Position numbers and translations under genes: made by a program
Assembly (NCBI GenBank): GCA_945873585.1
Contig: CAMCDO010000002.1
Coordinates: forward strand, 1-38,125
Source: Verrucomicrobia subdivision 6 bacterium
Lineage (GTDB): Bacteria; Verrucomicrobiota; Verrucomicrobiia; Methylacidiphilales; Verrucolacustridaceae
Length of the DNA: 38,125 nt
Reading direction: 5' to 3'
Notes under the pieces: generated by a model
Seen by the model: only the letters and a program-made list of their open reading frames with translations
What the model was told of the DNA's origin: nothing
The model's database searches: none
Shown here: piece after piece, positions 24,503 through 32,887 of the stretch
Position numbering within the stretch: the stretch's first letter is position 1
Layout of the letters: each line of letters begins with the position of its first letter

Positions 24503-25102
24503 ATGAAGAGAGTTGCTCGGTTCCTCGCCTTGATGGTTTTCTCGCATGCGATAGCTGCGGTTGACTACTCGGCCTCGCTGGAGCAGAAGGCACGGTCGGG
24601 GGATCATCAGGCTCAAATGGATCTAGCGATTGTCTATGAGCAGGGTCGAGGCGTGCCAAAAGATGAGCGTAAAGCGATGGAGTGGTTTCAAAAAGCCCGC
24701 CAAGGGGGATATCCGGATCAGGAGCTAGCGCAACTCAACCAACAGAGGGTGGCTCTTGCCAGCTCCAGAATCGAAATAGCCGTCCAAACTTATCGCACTC
24801 AAAATGGGGACCGCCTCCCTACGTCCCTAGCCGAACTTTCCTCTCTTGGAATTTTGACCGAGGCGCCCAAAGATCCGTGGGGTCGAGAGATTGCTTATAT
24901 TCCCTCACCCGATGGTAAGACCTACTCACTCTTTTCGATGGGTCCTGATGGTGCTCCCAAAACCTCCGATGACATTGTGGCTCTCCAATCTGGACCCAAT
25001 CTGGATGTCGAAACGGCGGCTGGAAGCGAGGAGCCTCCGATGCCGTGGTGGAAGGCTTGGCTGGTCAAGATCTGGAGCTGGCTGACCTTCTGGAGGCGTT
25101 AG
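24503..25102 (+). CDS. Sel1-repeat protein fused to GspG-like domain
   Basis: 199 residues. The signal peptide is MKRVARFLALMVFSHAIA (cut before AVDY). Residues about 25-75 match Sel1-type repeats (ARSGDHQAQMDLAIVYEQG, GVPKDERKAMEWFQKARQGG). Residues about 87-155 match the C-terminal globular part of type II secretion major pseudopilins (AVQTYRTQNGDRLPTSLAEL, APKDPWGREIAYIPSPDG, YSLFSMGPDGAPKTSDDI), including the DPWG and calcium-loop-like elements. The prepilin peptidase site and N-terminal pilin helix are absent, so it cannot assemble like a normal pilin. The C-terminus is tryptophan-rich (WWKAWLVKIWSWLTFW), perhaps membrane-binding. AGGA lies just before the ATG. It stands 71 bases after the Ton operon. 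Confidence 0.75.
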   Translation: MKRVARFLALMVFSHAIAAVDYSASLEQKARSGDHQAQMDLAIVYEQGRGVPKDERKAMEWFQKARQGGYPDQELAQLNQQRVALASSRIEIAVQTYRTQNGDRLPTSLAELSSLGILTEAPKDPWGREIAYIPSPDGKTYSLFSMGPDGAPKTSDDIVALQSGPNLDVETAAGSEEPPMPWWKAWLVKIWSWLTFWRR

Positions 25103-25134
25103 CCGGCAGCCAGCTTAGCATCGGAGGTCGGGTT

Positions 25135-25160
25135 TAGGAGCGGCGGATGGGAAAGCCGCG
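25135..25160. repeat. Diverged hairpin repeat related to 35-base repeat
   Basis: TAGGAGCGGCGGATGGGAAA followed by GCCGCGG resembles the start of the 35-base repeat at 17822-17856. GCGGC at 25140-25144 can pair with GCCGC at 25155-25159 across a 10-base loop. It is similar by eye, not identical. Confidence 0.4.
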
Positions 25161-25189
25161 GAAAGGGCGCAGAGCAGGAGGGCTACGCC

Positions 25190-25357
25190 TTACAGCCAAA
25201 AATACCACCAAGGCCTCTCCTCGCCGATCGTCCACTCATCGCGGAGATCGTTCGACAGGGTCGATTCCTTAACCACCCCATTTTTGCCTGGGAAATAAAC
25301 TGTGCTTTCAACATCAGCTTCTTCGTATCGAATTTTGGGGGTTGTTACGATCTTCAT
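25190..25357 (-). CDS. Small 55-residue hypothetical protein
   Basis: An open frame of 55 codons from ATG 25357 to TAA. The product looks protein-like: MKIVTTPKIRYEEADVEST, then VYFPGKNGVVKESTLSNDL, RDEWTIGEERP and the aromatic end WWYFWL. It has balanced charges, no low complexity and no signal peptide. AGGAG occurs 18 bases before the ATG, too far for a good ribosome site. The frame stays open about 18 codons upstream of the ATG (NVAGKVQEKNHLVG) before a TAA, so it may be the remnant of a longer gene or use an unseen start. It is divergent from the beta-barrel gene at 25504. I do not recognise a family. Confidence 0.45.
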   Translation of the reverse strand: MKIVTTPKIRYEEADVESTVYFPGKNGVVKESTLSNDLRDEWTIGEERPWWYFWL

Positions 25358-25393
25358 GCCGACAAGATGGTTTTTCTCCTGTACCTTGCCAGC

Positions 25394-25421
25394 AACGTTT
25401 GTGTGACATTTTTACAAATGT
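25394..25421. promoter_or_regulatory. Candidate operator upstream of the fourth beta-barrel gene
   Basis: AACGTTTGTGTGACA at 25394-25408 is identical in all 15 bases to 9180-9194 in the control region of the Ig/TIGR02597 genes. It is followed by an inverted repeat ACATTT-TTAC-AAATGT (25406-25421) and a T tract. It lies between divergent genes ending or starting at 25357 and 25504. Confidence 0.5.
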
Positions 25422-25503
25422 TTTTCCCGACTTGCTCGCACTTTGCCTCGCCTTGGCCGTCCCCTTTCTCGACGTGGCACCGATTCCCCTGCATGCCAGT
25501 GGG

Positions 25504-26307
25504 GTGAAATTATGTATTTTTCTTTTCGGCCTTTTGTTCCTAACGGGAACGATTTCCGAAGGCCAAACTCCGCTGGCTGCACCTGCACCCGCTCCTATGG
25601 ATGAAGAAAATTATGTACCCCCGTGGAAGATGGGAGATTCAAAAGAGGGCACGGGCTTCGACTGGTACGTTGCCCCTGCTATGGGAATTTCCATGATCAG
25701 CGATACCGATATTAATCAGTTCTCAGGAAACACCAGTGGCACAACTGTGAGCAGTGGAGCTGCCACCCTCGCCTTCAATCCAGGATTTCGGATGGACTGT
25801 CCGATTGGAGCCAAAATCACCGACTGGTTTGCGCTCGAATTCGCTCCCGGGTTTATGCTGAATACGATTCAGTACATCGAGCCCACCAATGGATCTCTCT
25901 CGATCGGCACCCAGACCGTGTCCCAAAATGGTCAGGGCTCCTTGGTCGGCGACTACTATCAAATCCCGATGCTTGCCAACTTCCTCTTTACCATTCCGAT
26001 CCATCCCCAATTCACCATCACAGCGGGCTTTGGCGTGGGAGGCATGGTGTCTGCAGCCCAAACAACCTCTCTCCAAGGTGTTTCGCTGGAAGGCTCTGAC
26101 GGAATCGGCACCGCCCTCTCCTTTGCCTACTCGGGCCAATTTGGACTAGATTTTCCCTTTTCGGAAAAAATGCAGGCAGGCCTTTATTACAAGTACACCG
26201 GCACCGGAGCTCAAGATTTTACGGGCGGCAACTTCTTCCAATTCGTCCAGAATAACAACGGGACTTCCACTCAGAGCGTCGAAGGCTATTTCCTCTATCG
26301 GTTTTAA
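25504..26307 (+). CDS. Outer-membrane beta-barrel protein, paralogue C
   Basis: 267 residues from GTG 25504. The frame is open to TTG 25342, but the upstream part is antisense to the small gene at 25190-25357 and carries no signal peptide, while GTG 25504 begins one (KLCIFLFGLLFLTGTISEGQ). A proline/alanine linker (AAPAPAPMDEEN) is followed by barrel strands homologous to the genes at 16025 and 16807: WYVAPAMGISMISDTD, FNPGFRMDCPIGAKITDW, FMLNTIQYIEP, YYQIPMLANFLFTIP, TAGFGVGGMVSA, ending YFLYRF. It is probably controlled from the motif at 25394. Function is unknown. Confidence 0.7.
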   Translation: MKLCIFLFGLLFLTGTISEGQTPLAAPAPAPMDEENYVPPWKMGDSKEGTGFDWYVAPAMGISMISDTDINQFSGNTSGTTVSSGAATLAFNPGFRMDCPIGAKITDWFALEFAPGFMLNTIQYIEPTNGSLSIGTQTVSQNGQGSLVGDYYQIPMLANFLFTIPIHPQFTITAGFGVGGMVSAAQTTSLQGVSLEGSDGIGTALSFAYSGQFGLDFPFSEKMQAGLYYKYTGTGAQDFTGGNFFQFVQNNNGTSTQSVEGYFLYRF

Positions 26308-26312
26308 CCCCC

Positions 26313-26341
26313 CCCCAACATCTCTTCGATAGAGACTGGGG
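26313..26341. terminator. Hairpin between convergent genes
   Basis: CCCCA (26313-26317) pairs with TGGGG (26337-26341), and inside it TCTCT (26321-26325) pairs with AGAGA (26331-26335) around TCGAT, with a small bulge. It lies just after the stop at 26307 and before the convergent stop at 26358. A run of nine C (26308-26316) precedes it. Confidence 0.5.
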
Positions 26342-26357
26342 TCGTAGATCGGATTTA

Positions 26358-26837
26358 TTAAGTTTGTCTACGGATTGCCTGATTCAGAAGTGGCAAGAAG
26401 GCAATATCTTTCGGCCGACCTACTGCTTTTTTTGAGCGGATAATGGAACGAAGTGGGAGGACTCGAACAACCTGACCCGCAAAGCGCAATCTTCGCGCTT
26501 TGGGGTACTCCTGGGAAAACGATCGCAATCCATCCAACCGAAACAGAAAATTTACTAAAGTATCATCTTTTAGTGCGACGACGGTTCGGGCAAGGACCGA
26601 TCCCCCCATGCGCTGGGCGATCCCCAGCAACCGAGGATAGGATCGTTCTGGGAGATCTACCCAAAGATCGGTGTCGATCGTCCCAGCCGGGACCCCTTGG
26701 AGAACAGCGGCAACCATTCCCGCGAGTTGAAAACGGATTTTCTCTTTTTTAAATTCACGGAGGAGGAGACCAAGCTCCGGAAGGCGACGACGCGACGATA
26801 TCGTTCGTCGGGGGTGGCTTGCTCGAACCATTGCCAC
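26358..26837 (-). CDS. Nucleotidyltransferase-like protein, probably frame-broken
   Basis: From GTG 26837 this frame gives 159 residues. From about residue 24 onward it looks like a nucleotidyltransferase-fold domain: LLLREFKKEKIRFQLAG, AGTIDTDLWVDLPE with its D-x-D, and the C-terminal SKKAVGRPKDIAFLPLL typical of DUF6036/AbiEii-like proteins. The first 23 residues (RASHPRRTISSRRR) look like a wrong-frame shadow. The real N-terminus seems to lie in another frame, from ATG 26872 (DEEVMWQWFEQATPDERYRR), switching frame near 26770. This could be a one-base loss, a sequencing error, a -1 frameshift, or two overlapping genes. Whether it is active is unknown. Confidence 0.5.
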   Translation of the reverse strand: MAMVRASHPRRTISSRRRLPELGLLLREFKKEKIRFQLAGMVAAVLQGVPAGTIDTDLWVDLPERSYPRLLGIAQRMGGSVLARTVVALKDDTLVNFLFRLDGLRSFSQEYPKARRLRFAGQVVRVLPLRSIIRSKKAVGRPKDIAFLPLLNQAIRRQT

Positions 26838-26872
26838 ATCACCTCTTCGTCCCCCCCCTTTTTTTTTCTCAT
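26770..26872 (-). other. Likely displaced N-terminus of the nucleotidyltransferase-like gene
   Basis: ATG 26870-26872 begins a frame reading MRKKKGGDEEVMWQWFEQ then ATPDERYRRVVAFRSL, which is acidic, helical and protein-like. Joining it to the main domain needs a -1 shift (or one missing base) near 26770. Directly after the ATG is a run of nine A and eight G on the coding strand (26851-26867), a homopolymer prone to slippage. If this frame is a separate small gene it ends at 26657. Confidence 0.4.
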
Positions 26873-26879
26873 TCCCAAC

Positions 26880-27184
26880 GTTAACCCTTATCCTTTGCAG
26901 GGTGAAGACGGAAGATTAGTTCAGAGCATCCGGTCACCGAACAAACGATAGGAAATGACTTAAGCACTCTCCGCCGAGGTTAGGCTTTTGAAGGTGCAAT
27001 AGTACCCGGAGTTTCAAGGTTCTATTTTGGATTCTTGTAACTCGAGAAAACCTCCTAGCAAAAAGCAGGCTTTTAAATTACTATACACAAATGACTTATA
27101 TTGGGCCGTAGGTCATAAGTCTCGTTCCCCATAAAATGCACGCCTGCCTTTCAAAGATAATCGACCCTTCACATCAAGAGAATT
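26880..27184. other. Gene-free stretch next to tRNA-Lys
   Basis: About 300 AT-rich bases with no convincing gene in any frame. It holds an inverted repeat, GACTTAT at 27094-27100 and ATAAGTC at 27116-27122 with a 15-base loop, about 60 bases beyond the tRNA 3' end, possibly a weak terminator. No direct repeat of the tRNA end was found, so there is no sign of an integration site. Confidence 0.4.
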
Positions 27185-27256
27185 GCCTCGGCTAGGGCTC
27201 GAACCTAGGACCCGGTGATTAAGAGTCACCTGCTCTACCAACTGAGCTACCGAGGC
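27185..27256 (-). tRNA. tRNA-Lys (anticodon CTT)
   Basis: All 72 bases fold into a full cloverleaf on the minus strand. The acceptor stem GCCTCGG pairs perfectly with CCGAGGC. The D arm is GCTC...GAGC, the anticodon stem GGTGA/TCACC with loop CTCTTAA (anticodon CTT, reading AAG lysine codons), the variable loop GGGTC, and the T arm CTAGG-TTCGAGC-CCTAG. CCA is not encoded. Confidence 0.97.
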
Positions 27257-27267
27257 GTAAGCCGAAT

Positions 27268-27296
27268 ATCATATCGCCCCCGCCCCCCCTCGGCAA
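27268..27296 (-). promoter_or_regulatory. Promoter of tRNA-Lys
   Basis: On the minus strand TTGCCG (-35, at 27291-27296) and TATGAT (-10, at 27268-27273) are exactly 17 bases apart, with the -10 box 11 bases before the tRNA 5' end. The spacer is very G-rich. The position between the DoxX stop (27309) and the tRNA fits a dedicated sigma-70-type promoter. Confidence 0.65.
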
Positions 27297-27308
27297 TTCC
27301 AGACCACT

Positions 27309-27770
27309 TCAGATTTTCTTCGGTTCCACTCCCTCATCTCCCGCCAAAATTAGTGCCACCACCACCAATCCCAAATGAATCCCAATATCCGCCACCGTCG
27401 ATTGCCCCCCAATTAACATCTGCCCAAATGCCAAGGAAATATAAAGGAATCCCGCTAAAACCAATGGCACCCGATTCCTCCCTGCCACCAAGATCCCCGC
27501 CCCCAACAATATCTCGGCATAGGGCAAGCCACCGACAAACAACTTCACCGACCAAATCGGCGGGAAAGGACGTTCCAAAAACGGTTGCATCAACGCCGGC
27601 ATGACCTGCGCATAAAACTGAGAAAAACTTAATCCTTCCGGCCCATTGAATTTTCCCAGTCCCGCTGTTAAAAACCGCAGCCCCAGAAATAACTGCAAAA
27701 GAAGAAATGCCCAGTCCCGACTTCCCCACCGAATCCAAAACGGCCGCGCGTCTAACGGATCCATCCTCAT
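27309..27770 (-). CDS. DoxX-family membrane protein
   Basis: 153 residues with four membrane helices: WAFLLLQLFLGLRFLTAGLGK, IWSVKLFVGGLPYAEILLGAG, RVPLVLAGFLYISLAFGQML and IGIHLGLVVVALILAG. This is the length and helix pattern of the DoxX family, in which some members are subunits of quinol oxidases and others are of unknown role. The N-terminal motif LRFLTAGLGKF and the GxxPYAEILLG motif support it. The ATG at 27768-27770 overlaps the lysC stop by 4 bases (ATGA), so it is translated with lysC, although no functional link is obvious. A second ATG two codons later is possible. Confidence 0.8.
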   Translation of the reverse strand: MRMDPLDARPFWIRWGSRDWAFLLLQLFLGLRFLTAGLGKFNGPEGLSFSQFYAQVMPALMQPFLERPFPPIWSVKLFVGGLPYAEILLGAGILVAGRNRVPLVLAGFLYISLAFGQMLIGGQSTVADIGIHLGLVVVALILAGDEGVEPKKI

Positions 27771-29008
27771 ACCCTTTCCCCCAATCGAAACTCCCGATGC
27801 GCCGCACGCACCGCCTTCGATCCCGCCTCTTCATCCACCACCACCGTAATCTTGATCTCACTCGTGCTGATCATTTGGATATTCACGCGCGCCGCCGCCA
27901 ACGCCCGAAAAAGCTGAGCCGCCACCCCACTGTGGCTGCGCATCCCAATCCCCACCACCGACAACTTCGCCACCCCCTCCTTAAATAAAATCTGCCGCGC
28001 CCCGCCTGAGCGAACAAAAGGCTCAAGAAATTTCCGCACCTTCGCTAACTCCTCCCGTGGCAAGGTAAAGGTAATATCCGTTTGCGCTTTCCCTTGGCGC
28101 CCCCCCGTCGGTAGCGAAATATTCTGCACAATCATGTCCACACTGATCCCCGCCTTGGCAATGCCCGTAAAAAGTTTTGCCGCCACCCCAGGTCGATCCG
28201 CAACCCCCACCAGCGTCACCTTCGCCTGGCTTTTTTCTAAACTCACTCCACGCACCACTACCCGCTCCATCGATTTTGCTTCTTCTTTAACCATAGTTCC
28301 TCTTGCACGATTGAAACTCGACCGGACCTCAAAGACCACCCCGAACTTCTTCGCAAACTCCACCGATCGCGCCTGCATCACTTTTGCCCCTGTACTCGCC
28401 AACTCCAGCATTTCGTCATAAGAAATCTCCGCAATCTTGCGCGCCCTCGGCTCGGTTCTTGGATCCGCTGTGTACACCCCATCCACATCCGTATAGATCT
28501 CACACCGCTTCGCTTTCAGCACCGCCGCCAACGCAATCGCCGTCAAATCCGATCCTCCCCGCCCCAGCGTGGTTACCTGCCCCTCCATCGTCTGGCCCTG
28601 AAATCCAGCCACAATCACCACTCGTCCCAAACGAAGATGCGCTTCCACCGCTTTCGGGCTCACATTGGCAATCCGTGCTTTCATATGGGTACCGTCCGTA
28701 ACAATCCCCGCTTGCGCTCCCGTCATCGCCACCGCCGCAATTCCACGGGCCTGCAAAGCAATCGCCAAAAGCGCCGTTGTCGTTTGCTCCCCTGTAGCCA
28801 TCAAAAGATCCATCTCCCGCTCGCTCGGCTCTGCATGCAACCCCCTAGCCATCTTTAAAAGCCCATCCGTCACTCCACTCATCGCCGAAACCACCACCAC
28901 AAGCCGATTCCCCTTTCGCCGCGACTCCGCCACTCGGTCCGCCACCTTCTGAATTCTTTCCAAATTGGCCACCGAGGTTCCCCCATACTTTTGCACTAGA
29001 AATTCCAT
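27767..29008 (-). CDS. lysC: Aspartate kinase
   Basis: 413 residues from ATG 29008. The upstream open frame to 29080 lacks family residues, while ATG 29008 gives the standard start MEFLVQKYGGTS. It phosphorylates aspartate, the first step to lysine, threonine, methionine and diaminopimelate. The catalytic domain has KYGGTS (7-12), GRGGSD (149-154) and TDVDGVYTADPR (173-184). Two ACT domains follow (about 264-340 and 347-410), the usual sites of feedback inhibition by lysine and/or threonine. The length matches monofunctional aspartokinases. It is divergent from acnA across a 114-base gap and followed by a doxX-like gene with a 4-base overlap. Confidence 0.97.
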   Translation of the reverse strand: MEFLVQKYGGTSVANLERIQKVADRVAESRRKGNRLVVVVSAMSGVTDGLLKMARGLHAEPSEREMDLLMATGEQTTTALLAIALQARGIAAVAMTGAQAGIVTDGTHMKARIANVSPKAVEAHLRLGRVVIVAGFQGQTMEGQVTTLGRGGSDLTAIALAAVLKAKRCEIYTDVDGVYTADPRTEPRARKIAEISYDEMLELASTGAKVMQARSVEFAKKFGVVFEVRSSFNRARGTMVKEEAKSMERVVVRGVSLEKSQAKVTLVGVADRPGVAAKLFTGIAKAGISVDMIVQNISLPTGGRQGKAQTDITFTLPREELAKVRKFLEPFVRSGGARQILFKEGVAKLSVVGIGMRSHSGVAAQLFRALAAARVNIQMISTSEIKITVVVDEEAGSKAVRAAHREFRLGERV

Positions 29009-29122
29009 ATTTTTACTTTGCCACCCGATTCCCCCATACCAAATCCAAAAGTTCACCTTCCCCAACTCCTCGTTCGCCATCCTAGACTTTCACGCCCTCC
29101 TTTTTTCATCTAGGGTTTAGCC

Positions 29123-31918
29123 ATGTCCGACCTGCGTTCCCAGACCCTCGCCACTTTCTCCTCTGGCTCCACCTCCTACCATTTTCAAAGCCTCTCCAAG
29201 CTCGGCCAACAACTAACCCTCGACCTCTCCCGCCTTCCCATTTCCCTCCGCATCGTCCTCGAATCCGTCCTTCGCCACTGCGACGGATTTTCTGCTCGCC
29301 CCCGCGATGTCGAGAATCTTGCCCGCTGGAATGCTAAGAAACCCGCCTCAGAAGAAATTCCCTTCACCGTCGCCCGAATCGTTCTACAAGACTTCACTGG
29401 CGTACCCCTTCTCGTTGATCTCGCCGCTATGCGCGATGCCGTCGCTCGGCTCAAAAAAGATCCGCAACTCATTGAACCGCTCGTCCCCGTCGATCTCGTC
29501 GTCGATCACTCCGTCCAAGTCGACGTCAACGGCACCAAGCAAGCCTTCATGCTCAATATGCAGTACGAGTTTAAACGTAACCGCGAACGCTACGAATTTC
29601 TTAAGTGGGGCCAACAAGCTTTCCAGACCTTTGGCGTTGTCCCCCCAGGCATCGGCATCGTTCACCAAGTTAACCTCGAGTACCTTGCCCGCGGCGTTTT
29701 TACCAAGAAACAAAGCGACGGATCCCTTCTTGCTTATCCCGACTCTCTCGTCGGTACCGATTCTCACACCACCATGATCAACGGCCTCGGCATCGTTGGC
29801 TGGGGCGTCGGCGGAATCGAAGCCGAGGCGGGAATGCTCGGTCAACCCCTTACCTTCCTCACCCCTGAAGTTGTCGGCGTCTATCTCACTGGCGAACTCC
29901 CCCCCGCCGCCACCGCCACCGACCTTGCCCTCACCCTCACCCAGATTCTTCGCCAGCACAAAGTCGTTGGTAAGTTTGTCGAATTCTATGGCCCCGGCGC
30001 CGCTAAACTCACCCTCCCCGATCGCGCCACCATTGCTAATATGGCACCCGAGTATGGAGCCACCATGGGCTACTTCCCTGTCGATCAAGAAACTCTCGCC
30101 TACCTCCAGGGTACCGGACGTCCTCAAGAACTCGTCCAACTCGTCGAAGACTACTATCGCGCCCAAAATCTTTTCGGCATCCAAACCAAAAAGGACGCCA
30201 TCGACTTCTCTTCCCTTGTCGAACTAGATCTCACCACCATTCGCCCAAGCGTCGCAGGCCCCAAACGCCCCCAAGACCGCATCGAAATTCCTGCCCTCCA
30301 GTCCACCTTCCTCGGTCTCCTAGCCAAGCCCATAGCTGAAGGCGGCTACGGCAAAGATCGCCACCAGTGTGCCCAATCGGCCCAGATATCTCTCTCCATC
30401 GACGAACAGGAAATGATCTCCGATCGACCCACTCCAGATCCTCTTCCAAAAGTTTCACAATCGAAAAACCAAACTCCAGTTTCAGCCACGCTCCATAACG
30501 GATCGGTCGTCATCGCCGCCATAACCTCCTGCACCAATACCTCCAACCCCTCCGTCATGCTCGCCGCAGGCCTCCTAGCCAAAAAAGCGGTCCAACGCGG
30601 CCTGACCGTCCCCGACACCATCAAAGCTTCTCTAGCCCCAGGCTCCCGTGTTGTCTCCGACTACCTCGACGCCACAGGCCTTCAACCTTACCTCGATCAA
30701 CTCGGTTTCAATCTCGTAGGCTATGGATGCACCACCTGTATCGGCAACTCAGGCCCACTTCCCGCTCCAATTGAGAAAGCAGTCCTCGACCACGATCTCA
30801 TCACCGCCAGCGTGCTTTCCGGGAATCGCAACTTTGAGGCCCGCGTGCACTCTTCTGTCAAAGCCAACTTTCTTATGTCTCCGCCTCTCGTCGTCGCCTT
30901 CGCCCTCGCTGGTCGGATCGATATCGATCTCTCAAAAGACCCGCTCGGCCATGGCCACGACGGAAAACCGGTCTACCTCCGCGATCTCTGGCCCACCCGT
31001 GAGGAAATCGCGCAGGCTATGAAATCCGCACTCAAGCCCGAAGTCTTTCGCCGCCTCTATCGCGATTTCTCTGAGCAAAATCCGGCCTGGAACGAAATTC
31101 CCAGCACCCCCGGCCAAACCTACGCTTGGGACCGTAATAGCACCTACATTCAAGAACCCCCTTTCTTTGCTAACTTCACCCTCCAACCGATTCCCGTTCC
31201 CGCCGTCACCCAAGCCCGCTGCTTAGGTATTTTCGGCGACTCCGTAACCACCGATCACATTTCCCCCGCAGGCAACATCAAGAAAACCTCCCCTGCAGGG
31301 TCCTACCTCATCGCACACTCCGTTCCTGTGGAAGACTTCAACAGCTACGGCGCCCGTCGAGGAAACGATCAAGTCATGACCCGCGGAACTTTCGCTAACG
31401 TCCGCATTAAGAATCTTATGATCCCAGGAGTCGAAGGGGGCACCACCCTCGACCTGCTCAACCCTCAACGCCCGCAAATCTCCATTTACGAAGCCGCTCA
31501 GAAATACCAAAATGCTAAAGTTCCCTTGATGGTTCTCGCTGGGAAAGAGTACGGCACGGGCAGTTCTCGCGATTGGGCCGCCAAGGGCACCCGCCTCTTA
31601 GGCGTCCGCGCAGTCATCGCCGAAAGCTTCGAGCGCATCCACCGCTCCAATCTAGTCGGAATGGGCGTTCTTCCTTGTACCTTCCCCGAGGGCGTTACCG
31701 CTCAAACCCTGAAACTCAACGGCACGGAAACTTTTTCGATCGAAGGACTAAGCCAACCACCCAAACCCCAGGAAAAACTTACCCTACGAATTCAACGGGA
31801 AAGCGGCTCCACCGAAACAACCCCAATTCTCAGCCGACTCGATACCCCCATCGAAGTCGAATACTACCTTCACGGCGGCATTCTTCCCTTCGTCCTCCGC
31901 CAACTTCTTTCCCGCTAG
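29123..31918 (+). CDS. acnA: Aconitate hydratase A
   Basis: 931 residues. It converts citrate to isocitrate in the TCA cycle in the cytoplasm. The three 4Fe-4S ligands are Cys470 ([13 protein letters not shown]), Cys536 and Cys539 ([12 protein letters not shown]), with the 66- and 3-residue spacings of the AcnA/IRP class. Other family blocks are [36 protein letters not shown] and the swivel-domain [20 protein letters not shown]. It is about 40 residues longer than E. coli AcnA, largely from a linker near 410-450 ([18 protein letters not shown]). The coding strand is strongly C-rich. It converges on tal with a 3-base gap. Confidence 0.98.
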   Translation: MSDLRSQTLATFSSGSTSYHFQSLSKLGQQLTLDLSRLPISLRIVLESVLRHCDGFSARPRDVENLARWNAKKPASEEIPFTVARIVLQDFTGVPLLVDLAAMRDAVARLKKDPQLIEPLVPVDLVVDHSVQVDVNGTKQAFMLNMQYEFKRNRERYEFLKWGQQAFQTFGVVPPGIGIVHQVNLEYLARGVFTKKQSDGSLLAYPDSLVGTDSHTTMINGLGIVGWGVGGIEAEAGMLGQPLTFLTPEVVGVYLTGELPPAATATDLALTLTQILRQHKVVGKFVEFYGPGAAKLTLPDRATIANMAPEYGATMGYFPVDQETLAYLQGTGRPQELVQLVEDYYRAQNLFGIQTKKDAIDFSSLVELDLTTIRPSVAGPKRPQDRIEIPALQSTFLGLLAKPIAEGGYGKDRHQCAQSAQISLSIDEQEMISDRPTPDPLPKVSQSKNQTPVSATLHNGSVVIAAITSCTNTSNPSVMLAAGLLAKKAVQRGLTVPDTIKASLAPGSRVVSDYLDATGLQPYLDQLGFNLVGYGCTTCIGNSGPLPAPIEKAVLDHDLITASVLSGNRNFEARVHSSVKANFLMSPPLVVAFALAGRIDIDLSKDPLGHGHDGKPVYLRDLWPTREEIAQAMKSALKPEVFRRLYRDFSEQNPAWNEIPSTPGQTYAWDRNSTYIQEPPFFANFTLQPIPVPAVTQARCLGIFGDSVTTDHISPAGNIKKTSPAGSYLIAHSVPVEDFNSYGARRGNDQVMTRGTFANVRIKNLMIPGVEGGTTLDLLNPQRPQISIYEAAQKYQNAKVPLMVLAGKEYGTGSSRDWAAKGTRLLGVRAVIAESFERIHRSNLVGMGVLPCTFPEGVTAQTLKLNGTETFSIEGLSQPPKPQEKLTLRIQRESGSTETTPILSRLDTPIEVEYYLHGGILPFVLRQLLSR

Positions 31919-31921
31919 CCG

Positions 31922-32881
31922 CTAGATTTTTGCGAGGATTTTCTTCTCAAGCTTTACGATATCCGCAGAAAACAAACGAATCCCTTCCGCCAACTTCTCC
32001 GTCGCCATCGCATCCTCGTTCAGCAAGAAGCGGAAACTCTTCTCATCCAACGGCAGCTTCTCTATCGAATCCTTCTTGGCCTCCGCCACATCCAACTTCT
32101 GTACCACCGCCACACTCGAACTCTGTAACTCACCCAGCAAATTTGGACTGATTGTCAACAGATCACACCCCGCCAACTCGAGAATCTGCCCCATATTCCG
32201 AAAGCTCGCCCCCATCACCTGCGTGGCATATCCGAATTTCTTGTAATACGCATAAATCTGCTTCACCGATTTTACCCCAGGATCTTCCACCCCCACATAC
32301 TCCTTCCCCGTGCTTTTCTTATACCAATCGTAAATCCGCCCCACAAAAGGAGAAATCAACCGTGCACCCGCCTCCGCACAGGCCACCGCTTGCGGAAGCG
32401 AAAACATCAAAGTCAAATTACATTGGATCCCCTCCTTCTGAACAATCTTCGCTGCCTGCGCTCCCTCCCAAGTCGCCGCAATCTTGATCAATATCCTCTC
32501 CCGATCAATCCCCGCCGCCCGATAAATCTCAATCAAGTGCCTCGCCTTCTCCACCGTGGCCTGTACATCAAACGAAAGCCGAGCATCCACCTCCGTCGAA
32601 ACTCGTCCCGGCACAATTTTCAAAATCTCCCGCCCAAACAGAGTCAGTAGTTGATCAATAATCGCACGCGCACGCACCTCTTTCGATCCAACTCCACCCT
32701 TTCCCTCCGCCACCGCCTTCTCTAGCAATCCTTGGTACGCAGGCATCTCCACCGCCTTCTCGATCAAAGTCGGATTCGTCGTTGCATCCTGCGGAGCATA
32801 CGCCTTCATCGAGGCGAAATCCCCCGTGTCCGCCACCACCGTGGTGAACTTCTTTAACTGCTCTAAAGCGTTTGTGCTCAT
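31922..32881 (-). CDS. tal: Transaldolase
   Basis: 319 residues, the length of classical TalB-type transaldolases. It moves a dihydroxyacetone unit between sugar phosphates in the non-oxidative pentose phosphate pathway. The Schiff-base lysine is Lys133 ([11 protein letters not shown]), Asp18 lies in VVADTGD, and DATTNPTL (32-39) and [11 protein letters not shown] (95-105) are the other active-site blocks. AGGAG, formed by the last codons of glmM, lies 10 bases before the ATG, and the gap to glmM is 6 bases, so it is co-transcribed and probably coupled. Classical type, not the small fructose-6-phosphate aldolase type. Confidence 0.97.
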   Translation of the reverse strand: MSTNALEQLKKFTTVVADTGDFASMKAYAPQDATTNPTLIEKAVEMPAYQGLLEKAVAEGKGGVGSKEVRARAIIDQLLTLFGREILKIVPGRVSTEVDARLSFDVQATVEKARHLIEIYRAAGIDRERILIKIAATWEGAQAAKIVQKEGIQCNLTLMFSLPQAVACAEAGARLISPFVGRIYDWYKKSTGKEYVGVEDPGVKSVKQIYAYYKKFGYATQVMGASFRNMGQILELAGCDLLTISPNLLGELQSSSVAVVQKLDVAEAKKDSIEKLPLDEKSFRFLLNEDAMATEKLAEGIRLFSADIVKLEKKILAKI

Positions 32882-32887
32882 CGTCTC

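Noticed and set aside
27185-27256. tRNA-Lys as an integration site for a mobile island
   Set aside because: No integrase gene and no second copy of the tRNA 3' end were seen in the window.
29384-30184. 266-codon open frame on the minus strand
   Set aside because: Antisense to acnA, which has all catalytic cysteines; the product shows low-complexity glycine runs.
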